Of a stretch of 64,000 nucleotides of DNA, positions 1 to 11,765 are shown piece after piece. The notes beneath the pieces were generated by a model. The model was not told the origin of the DNA. It made no database searches and saw only the letters and a program-made list of their open reading frames with translations. The stretch's first letter is position 1; each line of letters begins with the position of its first letter. The stretch covers positions 18,964,565-19,028,564 of the forward strand of contig NC_031966.2 of the NCBI RefSeq assembly GCF_001858045.2, given 5' to 3'. Source of the DNA: Oreochromis niloticus (taxonomy: Eukaryota; Chordata; Actinopteri; Cichliformes; Cichlidae). A program made the translations under genes and the position numbers.

Positions 1-1389
1 TACCATGCATCCAACCTTACCAGTCGAATGAGGTTAAGCTTCCATCACTGACCTCTATCAGTTCAGCTCAAACCCAACTTTTGCTTGCAAGGTCTTTTGG
101 AAATGTTACACCTGTGTTTTCATCGTGTTTAATCTAACTGATTTTAAACTATCTGCATAACTATTTTCACATTCCTTAACAAAACAAAAGTGATGTTATT
201 AAAGTGCTGAGTTAGAATTATTCACATCCACAATTTGCCCGCAGATGCTTGATCTCTTTCATAGAAAACACCAAGAACACAACTCATCGTTCTTCTTCAT
301 CGTTCTTTACTTCCTTTTTGCCATGCACAGCCACCACATGTATTATGCTGAAAACATCCCAACTGAAGCATGTGATTTTTTTTTAATTATTATTTTTTAT
401 GTGAGACTTGGAATGAGCCAGTCCAGGCCTCATGCTGTGAAGCAATTCTATAAACACGGCCGCTAATAAACATTTATAATGAATATATGAACAAACAGAG
501 TGCCATTCCCTCAGCGGTGCCTCTTCAGTTCCCTGTCATTCACCTCTTGCAGTGCTGTGTGTCAAAATCACATTTCCTGTTACTATCAGGTCAGCTCAGG
601 TTTTAACTGGATAGAGAGAAGTGGTTTTAAGATAAGTTCAGGGCATAACTACAATATGGATGAGGCTTGGGTTTTGAATGTTAATGTTAGCCCTCAGATT
701 TCTTCTCTGTATAAAAATCCAGACAGCTGACCCAATGCACAAGGACAAGAGCCTGCAACCTACTGACAACAATCCAAACATGCTTAATATAGAAGCCGCA
801 CTGTGTTTAACACAACCGAAGAGGGTCAGGATACAAAACAAGACACGTTATTGCAAAGGTAATATCATCTACAACCTTCTCTAGAAGGTTGTGTGCCTCA
901 TTTGTAATAGAACAAAATCCCCATTCGTTTACAACCATTTGTAGCCTGTTGTGAATTGGAACAAGTTCACACTGAAACATGAGCAGCCTCCTCCTTCTCT
1001 GACTGCAGGGAGCTGGATATCTGTCGACCACCAGCTCATGTGTGCCGTTATGAAGTGAATGACAACACATCTGCAGCTTCCATTCAAACAAAGGCAAACA
1101 AACAAACAAACAAACAAAGCCTTAAAGTTTCAACCCAGTCTGTGGAGCAGGAGGTTTACACTTGGTCCTGCCCGATTCTGTCCCCTCAAAAGATAAACAA
1201 CCACAGGATATTTAGCCCTCTCACTCCATAATCACATTTTGGCTCAGTAGTTAAGCGGTACAGGTTACCCTGCTGTAATTAGGCCACTTGTCTTACCTGA
1301 ATCCTGAAAGCAGCGCAGGCCTGCTGTTTACAAGGGTATCCGCTCCTTTAGGCCAACAAATTTCCTACTTTTCTCAATACTTGCGATGG
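1..1389. other. Non-coding AT-rich stretch, no gene recognised
   Basis: All open frames here are short and overlap on both strands, and none resembles a known protein. The only structured item is a (CAAA)n microsatellite near 1096-1118. I see no tRNA, no splice-bounded exon and no recognisable transposon end. Confidence 0.6.
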
Positions 1390-3080
1390 TGAGGAAATAA
1401 CCGTGCACGCATACACGCGGGGGGACCCTGACATCGTCGTGCCACTGAAAAAGAGTTTGTTTACTACCATGCACGATCTGTGTCGGATCCTGACCAGCAC
1501 GGCGGTGCAGGACAAACGATCGCGTCCATCCGCCGAGAGCACCGCGAGCAGAAACTACTTCGCTGCTGCTCTCCTATCGCGGAGTGGATCGGTGTGTGAG
1601 AGCCTCTAACATGCCCTTCGCCATTCGCTCAGTAATGGCTGCGTGCAGGCAGCCAAATCGTTGACAGATGGCCAAACGTGAAATTGGGAAACAAAAAACG
1701 CCGATCAGTAAAAAAGAAAGAAGGAAAAACGGAGGAGGAACGCCGAAGAGGACCGAGTCGGCGTAAAGCACGAGTATCACAAAGTCGCCAGCTGACACAT
1801 CGCATTGTGTCTGAGTCGGGGTAACCCGGAGACCTCAACGACCGCGCAAGAGCTATCCCGGTAGTGGCCGGCCGCTCGGCGCTTCACCAATTATAGACGA
1901 GTTTGGTTCACGGGCTCCACATCGGACATCTGAGGGCTTCAAAAAAAAAAAAAACTTGTTATACGTGCATTTGTAAATCAGTCGAGCAGGGATGTAGCAG
2001 TCCGCACATGCACTATGACAACTGCGATATAGATGAAGGCACGTTGTTTATATCGAAGGCCCGATCTCTTTTTATGAAAGAATACGCCGTCTTCAAAGTG
2101 GGCATTCACAGTCATCTATCTGTGAGTCATATTGGAGATTATCGACCCTACCTATTTAGGCCGCCATGCTCTCCAGCAGCGACGAGGATGTCCCGTCTGA
2201 GTTGGTGGTTCACCTGGTCAGTGTTGAATGTCGAGGCTGGGAGGATGGAAGAATAACGCGCTTGAGTGAAAATCAAGCGCATTATTCTTCCATCTTGGTC
2301 TAAGTAATGAATTATTCCACAGCGAACGAAAGGAGGATGGCAGCCGATCACAGAAACAGTCAGGGGTGATGTTCTTATTTTCCAGGTTAATGGATGGCCC
2401 GATGCGCCGTCCACATCGCCTTTAATATCTGCCTGAAATTAAAACATATCTCTTTGCCGTCAGTTACCGTGTCCGCGTTTGGGTAACCGACTGCATCCAC
2501 TGCCGGCACGCTTGGACTGCACACTCAGATGTCATCTCGACACACAAGTTGGCTTGTCCATAGGCTACATGTGACACGATCCTACATAATGCCGTGGGAT
2601 AACAGCGAAACATCTCCGCAACTACAGGCTCCGGTAGCGGCTCCCGCAAGACAGCGACAACTAGAAAATGCAGATATCCAGGTCAAAGTTTGGCAGAGTT
2701 TTGCTCGCCCTCAATAGCATTGTGCAATGCCCCCTTTAATGCCCCCTGCTCGCCCGTAACGCCTTTGTTATTAGTAATCGCATGGTATTGCACCGTCTTA
2801 CCTTGCGCTCCGAGCCGTCTACAGCCACAAAGCCTTCACACACAGCGCAACAAGCTATTGTTGTCTCCACGGTGGCTTCGCTGCGGGTCCGTGGATGTGA
2901 TTTTGAAGTAGAATGAATACAGTATGTAATTTTGGCTTGTCCTCGCGATCTTCCCTTATTGCCAGTTTTCGGTCTGCAGCAGCTGGAGATGAAAATCGCG
3001 CACCCTGGGTCCTAGCGCCGGGGTAAAGCCCTACAGGTGAATAACAAACACGCTGGGTGCTCGGTGGGCTTGAATCTTTA
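1390..3080. promoter_or_regulatory. CpG-rich patch, probable unassigned promoter/CpG island
   Basis: CpG dinucleotides are dense, especially at 1390-1900 (roughly fifty by eye in 500 bp), against CpG-poor flanks. In vertebrates such unmethylated patches usually mark promoters. No coding first exon is recognised on either strand. A short basic frame starts at the ATG near 1668 but stops after about 32 codons. In human Xq22.1 the gene left of CSTF2 is SYTL4, transcribed away from it, so a non-coding 5' exon of a leftward gene is a reasonable inference. A hairpin lies inside the patch at 2244-2294. Confidence 0.5.
2244..2294. repeat. 22-bp inverted repeat with 7-bp loop
   Basis: Arm 2244-2265 is the reverse complement of 2273-2294 at 21 of 22 positions, with loop 2266-2272. 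The transcript would fold into a tight hairpin. It sits within the CpG-rich patch. No function can be assigned; a template-switch mutation is the simplest origin. Confidence 0.85.
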
Positions 3081-6000
3081 AATGAACGATCCTCGGCGAG
3101 TCAGACATACAGTCCTTATAAACCAGCTTCTCACAGCAGATTTAGATGTTCTGCTTAGAGGTCACTTAAAAAAAAGAAAAGAAAAAGGTGTGATCTAAAT
3201 TTTGATTAAGCGTGTCTTCAAGTCCAATTACGCTGCCCACGCATTACTTTAACATTCTAATGATGGTTTAGCGTCAGACCCGTGCAGCCCAATTAATCAC
3301 GGCACGCTGCAGTCTCCTACGAGGCCATCCAGCTCACTGCAGATGTGCAAAAAGAAGTAAAAAGCCAAAATCAAAGTGGCCAGTTTTCACTGTAAAGGTT
3401 CATTCATTGTTTGTTAAAACGTAGCCACTTACATGAAGTGTAAATATGAATGTCACAGGATTATGACACACATTTTCTTTGCCACTGCTGCACACTTTAC
3501 CCAATAAGTTTTCACATGTTTAGCGATGGGGACAAAAAGGTTAGAAACTACCTTTACTGGTGGATTTTATATTTGCTCATATTAGCTCACAGCAGATATA
3601 CCGCAACTGCAATTTCAGATGCTAAATACTGAATACTCTTAATGTCGTGTCACTGTTTCATGGTTTGTCCATCATTTGATCTCCTTAAAACATCCTATAC
3701 TGCTCAGGCTGTAGCTTTACCATTATGTGTGGTGCTGTAAAGTAAAGGTATTGAGTAATACCTTTTCTAGAGCAGGCGTTAATATGAATCTGCTAAGGCA
3801 GGAAGCTTTGGACATGAGTTAGACAGCCTATATATTTCCTGTGTGAATGAAATATCGTAGTTCAGATGCAGTCTTTAAACAACAGCACTTGAGGGCAATG
3901 AGTGTTATGATGAATCTGCAAACTGATTCAGCATAATACTAAAAAGGTTAAGGGTATACCATATTATTCTAACTGTAACTGTTTAACTCCACACTGGGTG
4001 GCATTTGTTGCATGCCACACCTCCCTCTCTCTGCCAGTTCACTGTCTCTGGATTGTGAACAGATGAAGTAACAAAACCAAAAAAAAAAAAGAACCAAAAT
4101 ATGTACAAGCAACATGGAGGGCCTGTGCCCTAAATGTCACACACACAGGCTAATAAAGGGTCTGACATCATCTGTAGATATGACGGCAAAAAGTTTTGCT
4201 TTACAAACCAAACCTGTGGATAAATATATTGTTGAGTTACTAATGAATCACATTAAAAGTCTTGAAAGAAGACTTTTAAAGTCTTCTTTCAAGACTAATA
4301 AAAACAAAAACTGAGCTAATAAAAACAGAAATAGCTTGTTCTCTTGGCAACATGAGAGACAAGACAGAGTAAATATTACAACAGCATAAATATAGATGTT
4401 AGAAAAATAAAGTTTAAAAAGCAAGTCTAGAGATTCACATAACACAATGTCTATTTTATTTCAGTTAACAAATTCATTTTAGTTAAATTCATTTAAAGCA
4501 TTTTATTGCATCGCTATGCCTGGACCTCTCAAAGGCCCAGAAAGGTCGGGACATCCAGACAACTTATTAGAGGCTGTAAAAGTAGCTTAAGTCAGTGAAC
4601 AAATCATGACTGCTGTTAAAGTACCAGATTTTCCAGGATACAAACCTTCAACTGATTAAAACTTAACCAGTAGGATAAGCGCTAAAAGCGAACACAAGCG
4701 AAAATTGATGGATTGAATGTGTGTCAGTGAAAGTTTATGATATAGGGCCCATGGTCTATTTGCCATATGAGGCATGCCTGCAGATTTAAGCAGGAGACAT
4801 ACTTCTTTTTCTTGAAGAGAGGAACTGGGGAGCAGTACCTGAGATCTTTCATAAAGGATCTGACCGAGCAAAACTGTCAGAGATGCTATAAAAGCCTCAT
4901 CAGACAACTGCTACACACACTGCACGGTAGGACAGCTGTCTGTGCCAGTAATGGCCACTGCTTCCACTGAATTCATGTTCACACAATTATCTATTTAGGG
5001 GACTGACTGCAGGTTAACCTGAGCTGGTTATTTTTTAGACACCAACATATCGGTTAAATTGTAAGCCCAAATACAAAATGACATACATGCTTACTGCACA
5101 TGAAAGCTTTAGGATTTCACAGTTTAGATTTTATCTGCCCAGATTTTGAGATATCTGACTGATAATGGACAGTCTGGATGATCTAAAGCCCTTGCTGTGA
5201 GCAGTTGTCACTGAAAATACAGGACTTCGCACTGATGGACAGAGTCTATGGAAACTGCTGACAGTGACATCTAAGAATTATCCCGAGTAAGTGGGACACT
5301 GCAGCTGATTTTTAAAAACACATTTTATATTAATATGCATCATTTTGGGATGGGGGACCTAAAATTTAACAAGAAACACTAGCACAACATCCACACAACA
5401 CTAGGGCTAAATGAAATGTTTTTGAGCAATTCTGACAACCCGACACTTTATGCCAGATGTTCATGTGGCATGTGATCAATTTAAGGTGTTTCATGGGGAG
5501 AAAAGACAAATAGACAGACAAGAACATAAAAGGAAGATGATTCAGAATGAGAAAACCGTAGATGCTGCTTATAGATATGGCACAAACTTTCGACTGAGAC
5601 ATAAACGGCTCTGCAGGTCACACTCTCCAGGGCTCCGGGTCTACAGTCACTGGAATCATGCGTAAGTCCGAGAAGATGACCATCAAAATGGCCACAGGCA
5701 TCTAACAGCAAATGACATTGCTTGTAAAACTGGGAACACGCTGCAGAGATTAAAGCCCAACTGAAACAGCAATTTAGTTCCAGTCACTGATTTTCAAGAT
5801 GGTAGAACATCTGCAGTGGTCTGCACCAAATCAGGCCGTCTACTCTTGACGGTGGGTATGCATTATTGTGTAGAAGAAGATTAGGAGTAAATTCTTTCAC
5901 CCATTTGAAGCTTACATTTTTCCAATCAGTTATGATTGACTGAAAGCATCATAAACCTTTTATACAAGACAGCTGTCACTCTGTTAACAGATAGACCGGT

Positions 6001-6220
6001 CTGCAGTGTAGCACTACACGCTTCACTGTAAATCACACAAGTACACTGCATCAAATAAGTATCAGTTTCAGTTTCACCTCTGTGTCCACATTCTCTCTGT
6101 TTATCACAAGTGCATTTGTGATTTCAGTTTTTTATGGCCAGCCTCTTTCTGTTATTAGAAAACTGAACACCGTCCTTCCCACATCATCATAAAGGAAGAG
6201 CTTCATCCACACATCCATGC
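3081..6220. other. Intergenic DNA without recognised genes
   Basis: The stretch is AT-rich and non-coding. It contains the perfect palindrome listed at 4258-4296 and no exon-like segment with paired splice sites that I could match to a protein. Reading frames are below 90 codons on either strand. Confidence 0.55.
4258..4296. repeat. Perfect 19-bp palindrome with 1-bp centre
   Basis: Positions 4258-4276 are the exact reverse complement of 4278-4296, separated by a single T at 4277. A near-zero spacer is unusual for a transposon foldback and fits a strand-switch replication event. Confidence 0.9.
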
Positions 6221-6224
6221 ATTT

Positions 6225-6535
6225 TCCTAACTATTTATCCAATTCAGGGTCACTGGGAAGCTGTAGCCTATACCAGCTGTCACTGGGACAGAGGTGAAGT
6301 ATACCAAGGTCACATCACCAGTCTATCATAGGGCTAACATAGAGACAGATAATCATTCATGCTCACATTCCCACCTACAATAATCACCAAGTATGTGGAC
6401 TTTGTGAGGAAGCCGGAGTCCATAACGGAACCCACACAGATAGAGGGAGAACATACTCTCCCCAGAAAGGAAGGCTCCATATAGCTGCCAGATTCAAAGC
6501 TAGAACCTTGTTGCTGTAAGGGGGGGGAATAGTTT
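6225..6535 (-). repeat. Abundant teleost interspersed repeat (reverse orientation)
   Basis: The segment reads like the very common fish repeat with phrases such as TCCAATTCAGGGTCACTGGG, GCCTATACCAGCTGTCAC and GAGGAAGCCGGAGT, followed by an inverted GGTTCGAA-like box. I recognise it from many fish genomes but cannot name its library entry. It is probably a SINE or a LINE-L2 3' tail. Related copies lie at 6855-7065 (+), 12185-12300 (-), 18895-18990 (-), 22272-22335 (-), 30190-30360 (+) and 40790-40900 (-). Confidence 0.65.
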
Positions 6536-6854
6536 CACTGCCATGCTGTCTTCAATACAAATATATCCAAAATGCATTGTTTTCAGTCCTGTGTTAAAGG
6601 CATGCTTTGGAATATTTGACCACAAGTGACACTATGGAGCAATATGTTGATAAATGTAACAATACGTACAAGCCTGTGCCCTGTGGAGATTTCCTGTAAA
6701 CAAACAAAATACATATTTTTTTTTTACATTTAACATTAACACTAAGACAACTTTCAAGTATTTCAAATCAAGCACTGTTTTGATCCATATCTGCTCACTG
6801 GCAAACATATTCCAATCTTTTGTTTATTTCAGGACTCAGATTGCTCTCTCGCTT

Positions 6855-7065
6855 TGTACTAAGGCCCCTGGTTTGAACCTTATGGTCAGCTGCGGCCTTT
6901 GTGTGTGAAGTTTGCGTGCTTTCCCCGTGGCTATGTGGGTTTCCCCTGGGTATTCTGGTTTCCACTCAATGTGAAAGTGTTTTTACCTGTCTCTGATCTA
7001 GCCCAAAGTCAGATGGGATAAGCTCTAGCCAGCCATCCTTGTCCTAAGTGCTTGAGAAAAAAGCT
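6855..7065 (+). repeat. Same teleost interspersed repeat, forward copy
   Basis: It shares the GGTTTGAACC box, the GTGTGTGAAGTTTGCGTGC segment and the CCCCGTGG...GGGTTTCCCCTGGG segment with the reverse copy at 6225-6535. Together with that copy it forms a loose inverted pair about 320 bp apart. Confidence 0.55.
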
Positions 7066-7179
7066 ACTGGCCTTCCTTTTATAACGTTCATGAAGACATT
7101 CTGATCTGAAAGGCTTCTTTAGTTCTAAAAGGTGATATGAGTCGAAGGTATTTAACCTTAACTGAAGTTGTCACCTTGG

Positions 7180-7320
7180 AGGTGATACTGACCCACCCAG
7201 TCATCCAGTGAGTCTTTAGGGTGACATGAGCCAAGGTGTGAATTCTCTGTGAGACAGTGCCACAACCTGCCATTGTGTGAGTCATTAAGGTCACATGGGT
7301 CAAGGTGTGAATGGGGGTTG
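7180..7320. repeat. Two tandem copies of a roughly 69-bp unit
   Basis: GTGAGTCTTTAGGGTGACAT from 7208 recurs as GTGAGTCATTAAGGTCACAT from 7277, and both are followed by a CAAGGTGTGAA segment. The copies are diverged. They lie next to a TATA-like ATTATAAAAG near 7350, so a decayed LTR or satellite fragment is possible. Confidence 0.5.
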
Positions 7321-7529
7321 AATTGCCTGGGAAGGGATCGTAAGACTGCATTATAAAAGGGCTGATCGTTTGTGGCATCGGTCAGTTTCAGATGTATGCA
7401 GATAGCCCCTTTTACCTCTCACTCCAGCTGTCTGTCTTCTCTGCCCAAAATTTGAACATTTGTATCCTGAGAGGAGCGTCCCTAACAGGAGTTTCCTTGA
7501 CAGAGAGTACTGATGATTTAAACCTTCTC

Positions 7530-10500
7530 TCACTGTGATCACATTACTTGTAAATATATATCTAAAATTACAACACAGACCTTACTTTTAACTTCTGTGT
7601 ATCTTAATTTATTTATTTTTAGAAAAATTTGCCGGTGCAACCCTCGACAATAATCCAATTTTTTTTTTTTGAAAAACTTGCAGTTGATTACCAGTCCAAA
7701 AAATGGCATTTGGAACTGCCTAACATCAATAGTGGACATGTAAGTACATGCAGATATGTCCTCATTTGACAAAAAAATGAGGAAACTTTGTCCCAAACCT
7801 TGATCCTGTTTCATTCCACACACTATTAAGGTGATTGACAGCTGGTGAAGTTAAAATTCCATCAACTGAGCAATGAGCCAAAAAAGAAGCAATTTTAAAT
7901 AATCTTTACAAATGTGCTACAAAGAAAAAAATGCTTTCAGTTTCTCTGTTTGACACAAGAAACACAAAATGTCCTTTAAAATGAACATAGCTCTAAGATA
8001 ATTCAATCTGATCTATAAATGGAAATTAATATAAGACTTAATTTCAAAATTTTACATAGGTGAGATAAGCCAATTCCTATATACAGAGTACATAGGAAAT
8101 GGCTTAGCTCACCTTTTCCTCCAGCATTTTAAACATCTGTAACTGCTTAAGTAGAGGACATATCCACATAAAATTTTCAAGGATGACTAACACATTTGGG
8201 CTCTGTTAAAAACTGAAACCAAATCCCTTTGACAACAATTTCTTCCTATGAATAACTATGAGGATCGATTCCACTAGAGACATTATAGCTTCAATAACAA
8301 AACTGCATCAATTGAATGTTCATGGTCCAGAGTAACAGAGCCCAGCAATGGTTCCCTGGATGTTTTATCACTTGAGAAAACTTTGAAAAGTGCATCATAT
8401 AATGTGGGATAAATGGCTATAACAACTCACAGCATATAAAAAAGTCTAGTTCATATGCATAATCTTTTAAGTCATGAATTTGGAGCCTTTAGTGTACTTC
8501 TAGGGTCTTTGACTCAGAAAGTATGCATATTATGAAGGTAAAAATTTGGAATAATTCAGTAAATTAAATCATTCCCAAGCAAGGTATTGTGAAAGAATGT
8601 TTATGGGGTATAAACACTGAGTAAAGCTGTTTTAATGCATCCATTTTACTCGCTGATGAAATTTAGCATCGCTGTTGCCCAAGTTAGAGTCAACACACTT
8701 TTTGGATTCCTCCATCAGCTGATGAGGAGGTCATCCAAATGACTGAAGATGTAGTGAATGGCTACGGATCATTAATGGATCCTCACCACCTTCTGCAGCA
8801 CTTGTTGGACACGCAGCTGAACACTTTCTCTGTTGCAGCTCTGCTGCCACAAGGACACGTACAAAAAGTCTTCACCAAATCATCAGATTTAAGGCACTTA
8901 TTATATTATATTTACATTTATTGAGCTCTTAACTTTTTGTTTTTTCTATTTAAAACTTTTCAAGCTATTTTGTTTTGTGATACTGTACACATGTTACTGA
9001 GCAAAGTTGCTTTTCATGTTTTAGCTGCTTTAACACAGTGATTTCTCATTTGGGGGATAAAGAAATTTTTTTTAATCTTACATACATTAAAGTTACTTTA
9101 AAAAAAACCCCTGCTCATTCTAAAGAGGTCAGGTAGGAAATTTTGTAGAAAATGAATATTTATAAGACTGAAATTGTTTGAAAATGACTATTTAAAAACT
9201 GTTAAATAGTCTAGGCTACAAGGTGTTTAGATGAATAACTCTATTTACTTTACAAGAGAGTTTAAACAGGAAAAAAAAAACAATTTTTATTCAAAAGTTT
9301 TTTATGAAAGGTAATTCTGCTATCTTATTTGAGTTTTGTGTCATATTTTTTAGTTTCAGTCAAAGATAATACACTGGGATTCAGGGAACTGAGCAGAAAA
9401 TTTAAGCAATTTAAGCTTTTCAGTGTTTTTTAACAAAATAATTTAAAATATCTCCTTAGCAATTTAACTTTTAACTTCCAAGTTTACTTTGTGATACTGT
9501 ATGGGCTGTCTAGCATCATACACACATAGCTTTCGGTCAAATGCAGTCTGTGGCACAGATCTAGCATGTCTTGCATTTTGATCCTGCCCACATATGAATC
9601 TATATGATTAATTCTGGCCCGCTGTGTTGGATCAGTGAGAATACAAGCTCTGGCTGGCTCTCAAGGTGTGCTATTGTACCCCACATGATAAACAGACGCA
9701 GCTGTCATCCCCACGTTGTTCAGCCAGCCTGACTCCCCTTCCCTCATTGGCACCGAAGAAAGCTGGAGTCAAAACAGCTAAAAATGGAAGAATGAGATGC
9801 TGAGGCGATTTCAAGAGGCCAGCGAAAGGAAAACCTCTGGAACAAATAACTTATAGTGTGCATGGTTGAAGATCAAGTCATTGCAAAGGACATAAATATG
9901 AATACATATTTCAGACCCCACAGGAACATAAAAAAACAGGAGGGTACGGCCATTTGAACAGAAGCCTGATTGAGGAGCCTCACCAATCAGTAGCAAACAC
10001 ACTTATCACAATTTAGCAAGAGGATGAGAGCGCTTAGGAATTTATATTTGAACCCTCTGATGGGCACCTCTGGAGCCCTCGAGATGAATAATGCACAACA
10101 GATACAACAGATACAGATAAGCAGGACAGCGTTAAGAAAGGTAGACTGCTTCTGCTGCAGGACATGTTTAAATACCCTGCTTGTTGCTGCTCTCTGCCTC
10201 TGCTTGTCTAAATGTCACATACAGCCGGTGATGTGTAATGTTTAAACCTGCTAAGTGGTGTAAATATTACAGCATTATGTGTGTGTTTTTAACACATGGC
10301 CAAGGTAAATAATAACTTTCAGTGTGTCTCGCTATCAGTTAGTCTTTGATCTAACATCGTGCCTGCTTCGTCTTTTCACAATACACTGAAGTACAGTTAC
10401 AGTGTTCAGCTATGTGGCAAAAGAGGTTTTCAGGGCTGGAATCACATGTTTGAGCAATAAACACACTTGAGCCATGCTAGCCGGATAAGCCAAGAGAGCT

Positions 10501-10549
10501 TCCTAAGCTAGAAACGCTAATCCTGACTTGGTATGTTGTTAGTTTATGC
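7530..10549. other. AT-rich intergenic DNA, nothing recognised except a hairpin
   Basis: No coding exon, RNA gene or transposon end was recognised. The only structure noted is the inverted repeat at 8058-8114. Confidence 0.55.
8058..8114. repeat. 23-bp inverted repeat with 11-bp loop
   Basis: Arms 8058-8080 and 8092-8114 pair with two mismatches around an 11-base loop. No coding or transposon context explains it. Confidence 0.8.
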
Positions 10550-10955
10550 AGTCGGAAGGCTGGACACACGGACAAATGGAGGCGACTCGCCCCGCTCGAT
10601 TATTTCCAGCTCACAAGTAGCAGCTCGGTGCTAGCTACCATAACGTGTGATCGGTCAAACAAGCAAAAAGAAAAGGGGGGCTCCACTCGCGCTGGAACTA
10701 AAAACAGCAGCAGCTAGGTTAGATTAGGACGTAGTTAGGTTAGTATCCGAGCGAGATGACTTACTGGGAGAGACTGACACTCATCGTCACTTTGTCTAAA
10801 AAGCAGCGAAGCACAGGGAGCTGCTTGAAAGAGCAGCGAATACCAGCGGACTCTCGGAGCGGCTTTCCTTCATCATATCGGAAAAACAAGCGATTATTAG
10901 CAACGTTATATGTATCGTGTATTCTTTATTATGCTACACTTGGGAATGGACAATC
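10550..10955. promoter_or_regulatory. CpG-enriched promoter-like patch upstream of tRNA-Val
   Basis: Relative to its flanks this segment is richer in CpG and GC (for example around 10570-10600, 10690-10700 and 10745-10870). It ends directly at the tRNA gene. It could be an alternative 5' exon or promoter of an unseen gene, or open chromatin around the tRNA. No conserved protein is encoded. Confidence 0.3.
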
Positions 10956-10959
10956 AGCT

Positions 10960-11032
10960 GGTTCCATAGTGTAGCGGTTATCACGTCTGCTTTACACGCA
11001 GAAGGTCCTGGGTTCGAGCCCCAGTGGAACCA
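10960..11032 (+). tRNA. tRNA-Val (anticodon TAC)
   Basis: The 73-nt gene folds into a full cloverleaf. The acceptor arm GGTTCCA pairs with TGGAACC. The anticodon stem TCTGC/GCAGA (10986-10990 and 10998-11002) holds loop TTTACAC with anticodon TAC at 10993-10995. The discriminator base is A. The internal promoter is intact: an A box around TAGTGTAGCGG and the B box GGTTCGAGCC at 11011-11020. There is no intron and no encoded CCA, as expected for a nuclear tRNA gene. The sequence is nearly identical to vertebrate tRNA-Val(TAC), so it is probably functional rather than a SINE derivative. Confidence 0.96.
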
Positions 11033-11039
11033 GGAATAA

Positions 11040-11043
11040 TTTT
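11040..11043 (+). terminator. RNA polymerase III T4 terminator of tRNA-Val
   Basis: A TTTT run starts 8 nt after the tRNA's 3' end, the usual position and minimum length for Pol III termination. Confidence 0.75.
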
Positions 11044-11226
11044 CTGCTTCGAAACTGAGTGGAAACCGCTGCATTAGGTTACTATGCTGATAAATTATTA
11101 AAATGAAACTAATGAACACTTAGTATATACGTCTAAAACCGCAAATATACAAAGTTCAGGCTGGACTCCACCTAAAAATACATAGCGATATTCTCTGAAT
11201 CGCAAAAAAGCATATATGAAGCAAGT

Positions 11227-11310
11227 GTAACAGGACAACCTGTCTAAAGAGTAACAGGTTGTCCTGTTACTCTTTGAAAATAGGTAGGTCTTTCCTACCT
11301 ATTTTCAAAG
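11227..11310. repeat. Two adjacent perfect hairpins
   Basis: Hairpin one has 17-bp arms (11227-11243 with 11254-11270) and a 10-base spacer. Hairpin two has 17-bp arms (11272-11288 with 11294-11310) and a 5-base spacer. Both are exact, and only one base separates them. Segment 11251-11270 can also fold alone as an 8-bp stem, so alternative pairings exist. No coding content. Confidence 0.9.
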
Positions 11311-11577
11311 GCTTTCAGATCTCTTTGACATCGCTTTTATTCTGTTTTCCCGCTTGATTTATGCAAGCTTAAATACATTTTTGTTAAAAACATCCAGAAA
11401 AAAGCAAATACTTTGTTAAGTAAGATCACACAGACTGCCTTAACAACCGATCGTAGCTACGTGTGTGGAAACCTTCAGAAAGGCCCATTTTGAGCAAGGA
11501 AAGGCCCTGTTATAATGTCATGCATCACGCATTTCTTTCGGTAAGGAAAACATCCAGAGACTCTTAAGTGCATTAGA

Positions 11578-11765
11578 TACAGCACTGTGCAAAAGTCTTG
11601 AGTCACCCCTTAGAAAAACAATTTGGCCTCTTGGAAGCAATTCTAAGTATCTAAATGTGTCTTCAAAAATACGTGAACTGCAAAAATAGGTAGATTCATC
11701 CCGGGGAAAATTTAAAAAGTAATTCTATAAACAGGATACACATTACATAAAATTGATTAAATGTT
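11578..11765. mobile_element. Tc1/mariner-like terminal fragment
   Basis: The segment opens with ACAGCACTGTGCAAAAGTCT, a phrase I associate with terminal repeats of Tc1-like elements in fish. No partner repeat or transposase was found, so this is a fragment at best. Confidence 0.35.

Noticed and set aside
1668..1766. Short basic frame starting at an ATG in the CpG patch
   Set aside because: It stops after about 32 codons, and a possible GTAAAG donor is the only sign of an exon. Not enough to call a gene.
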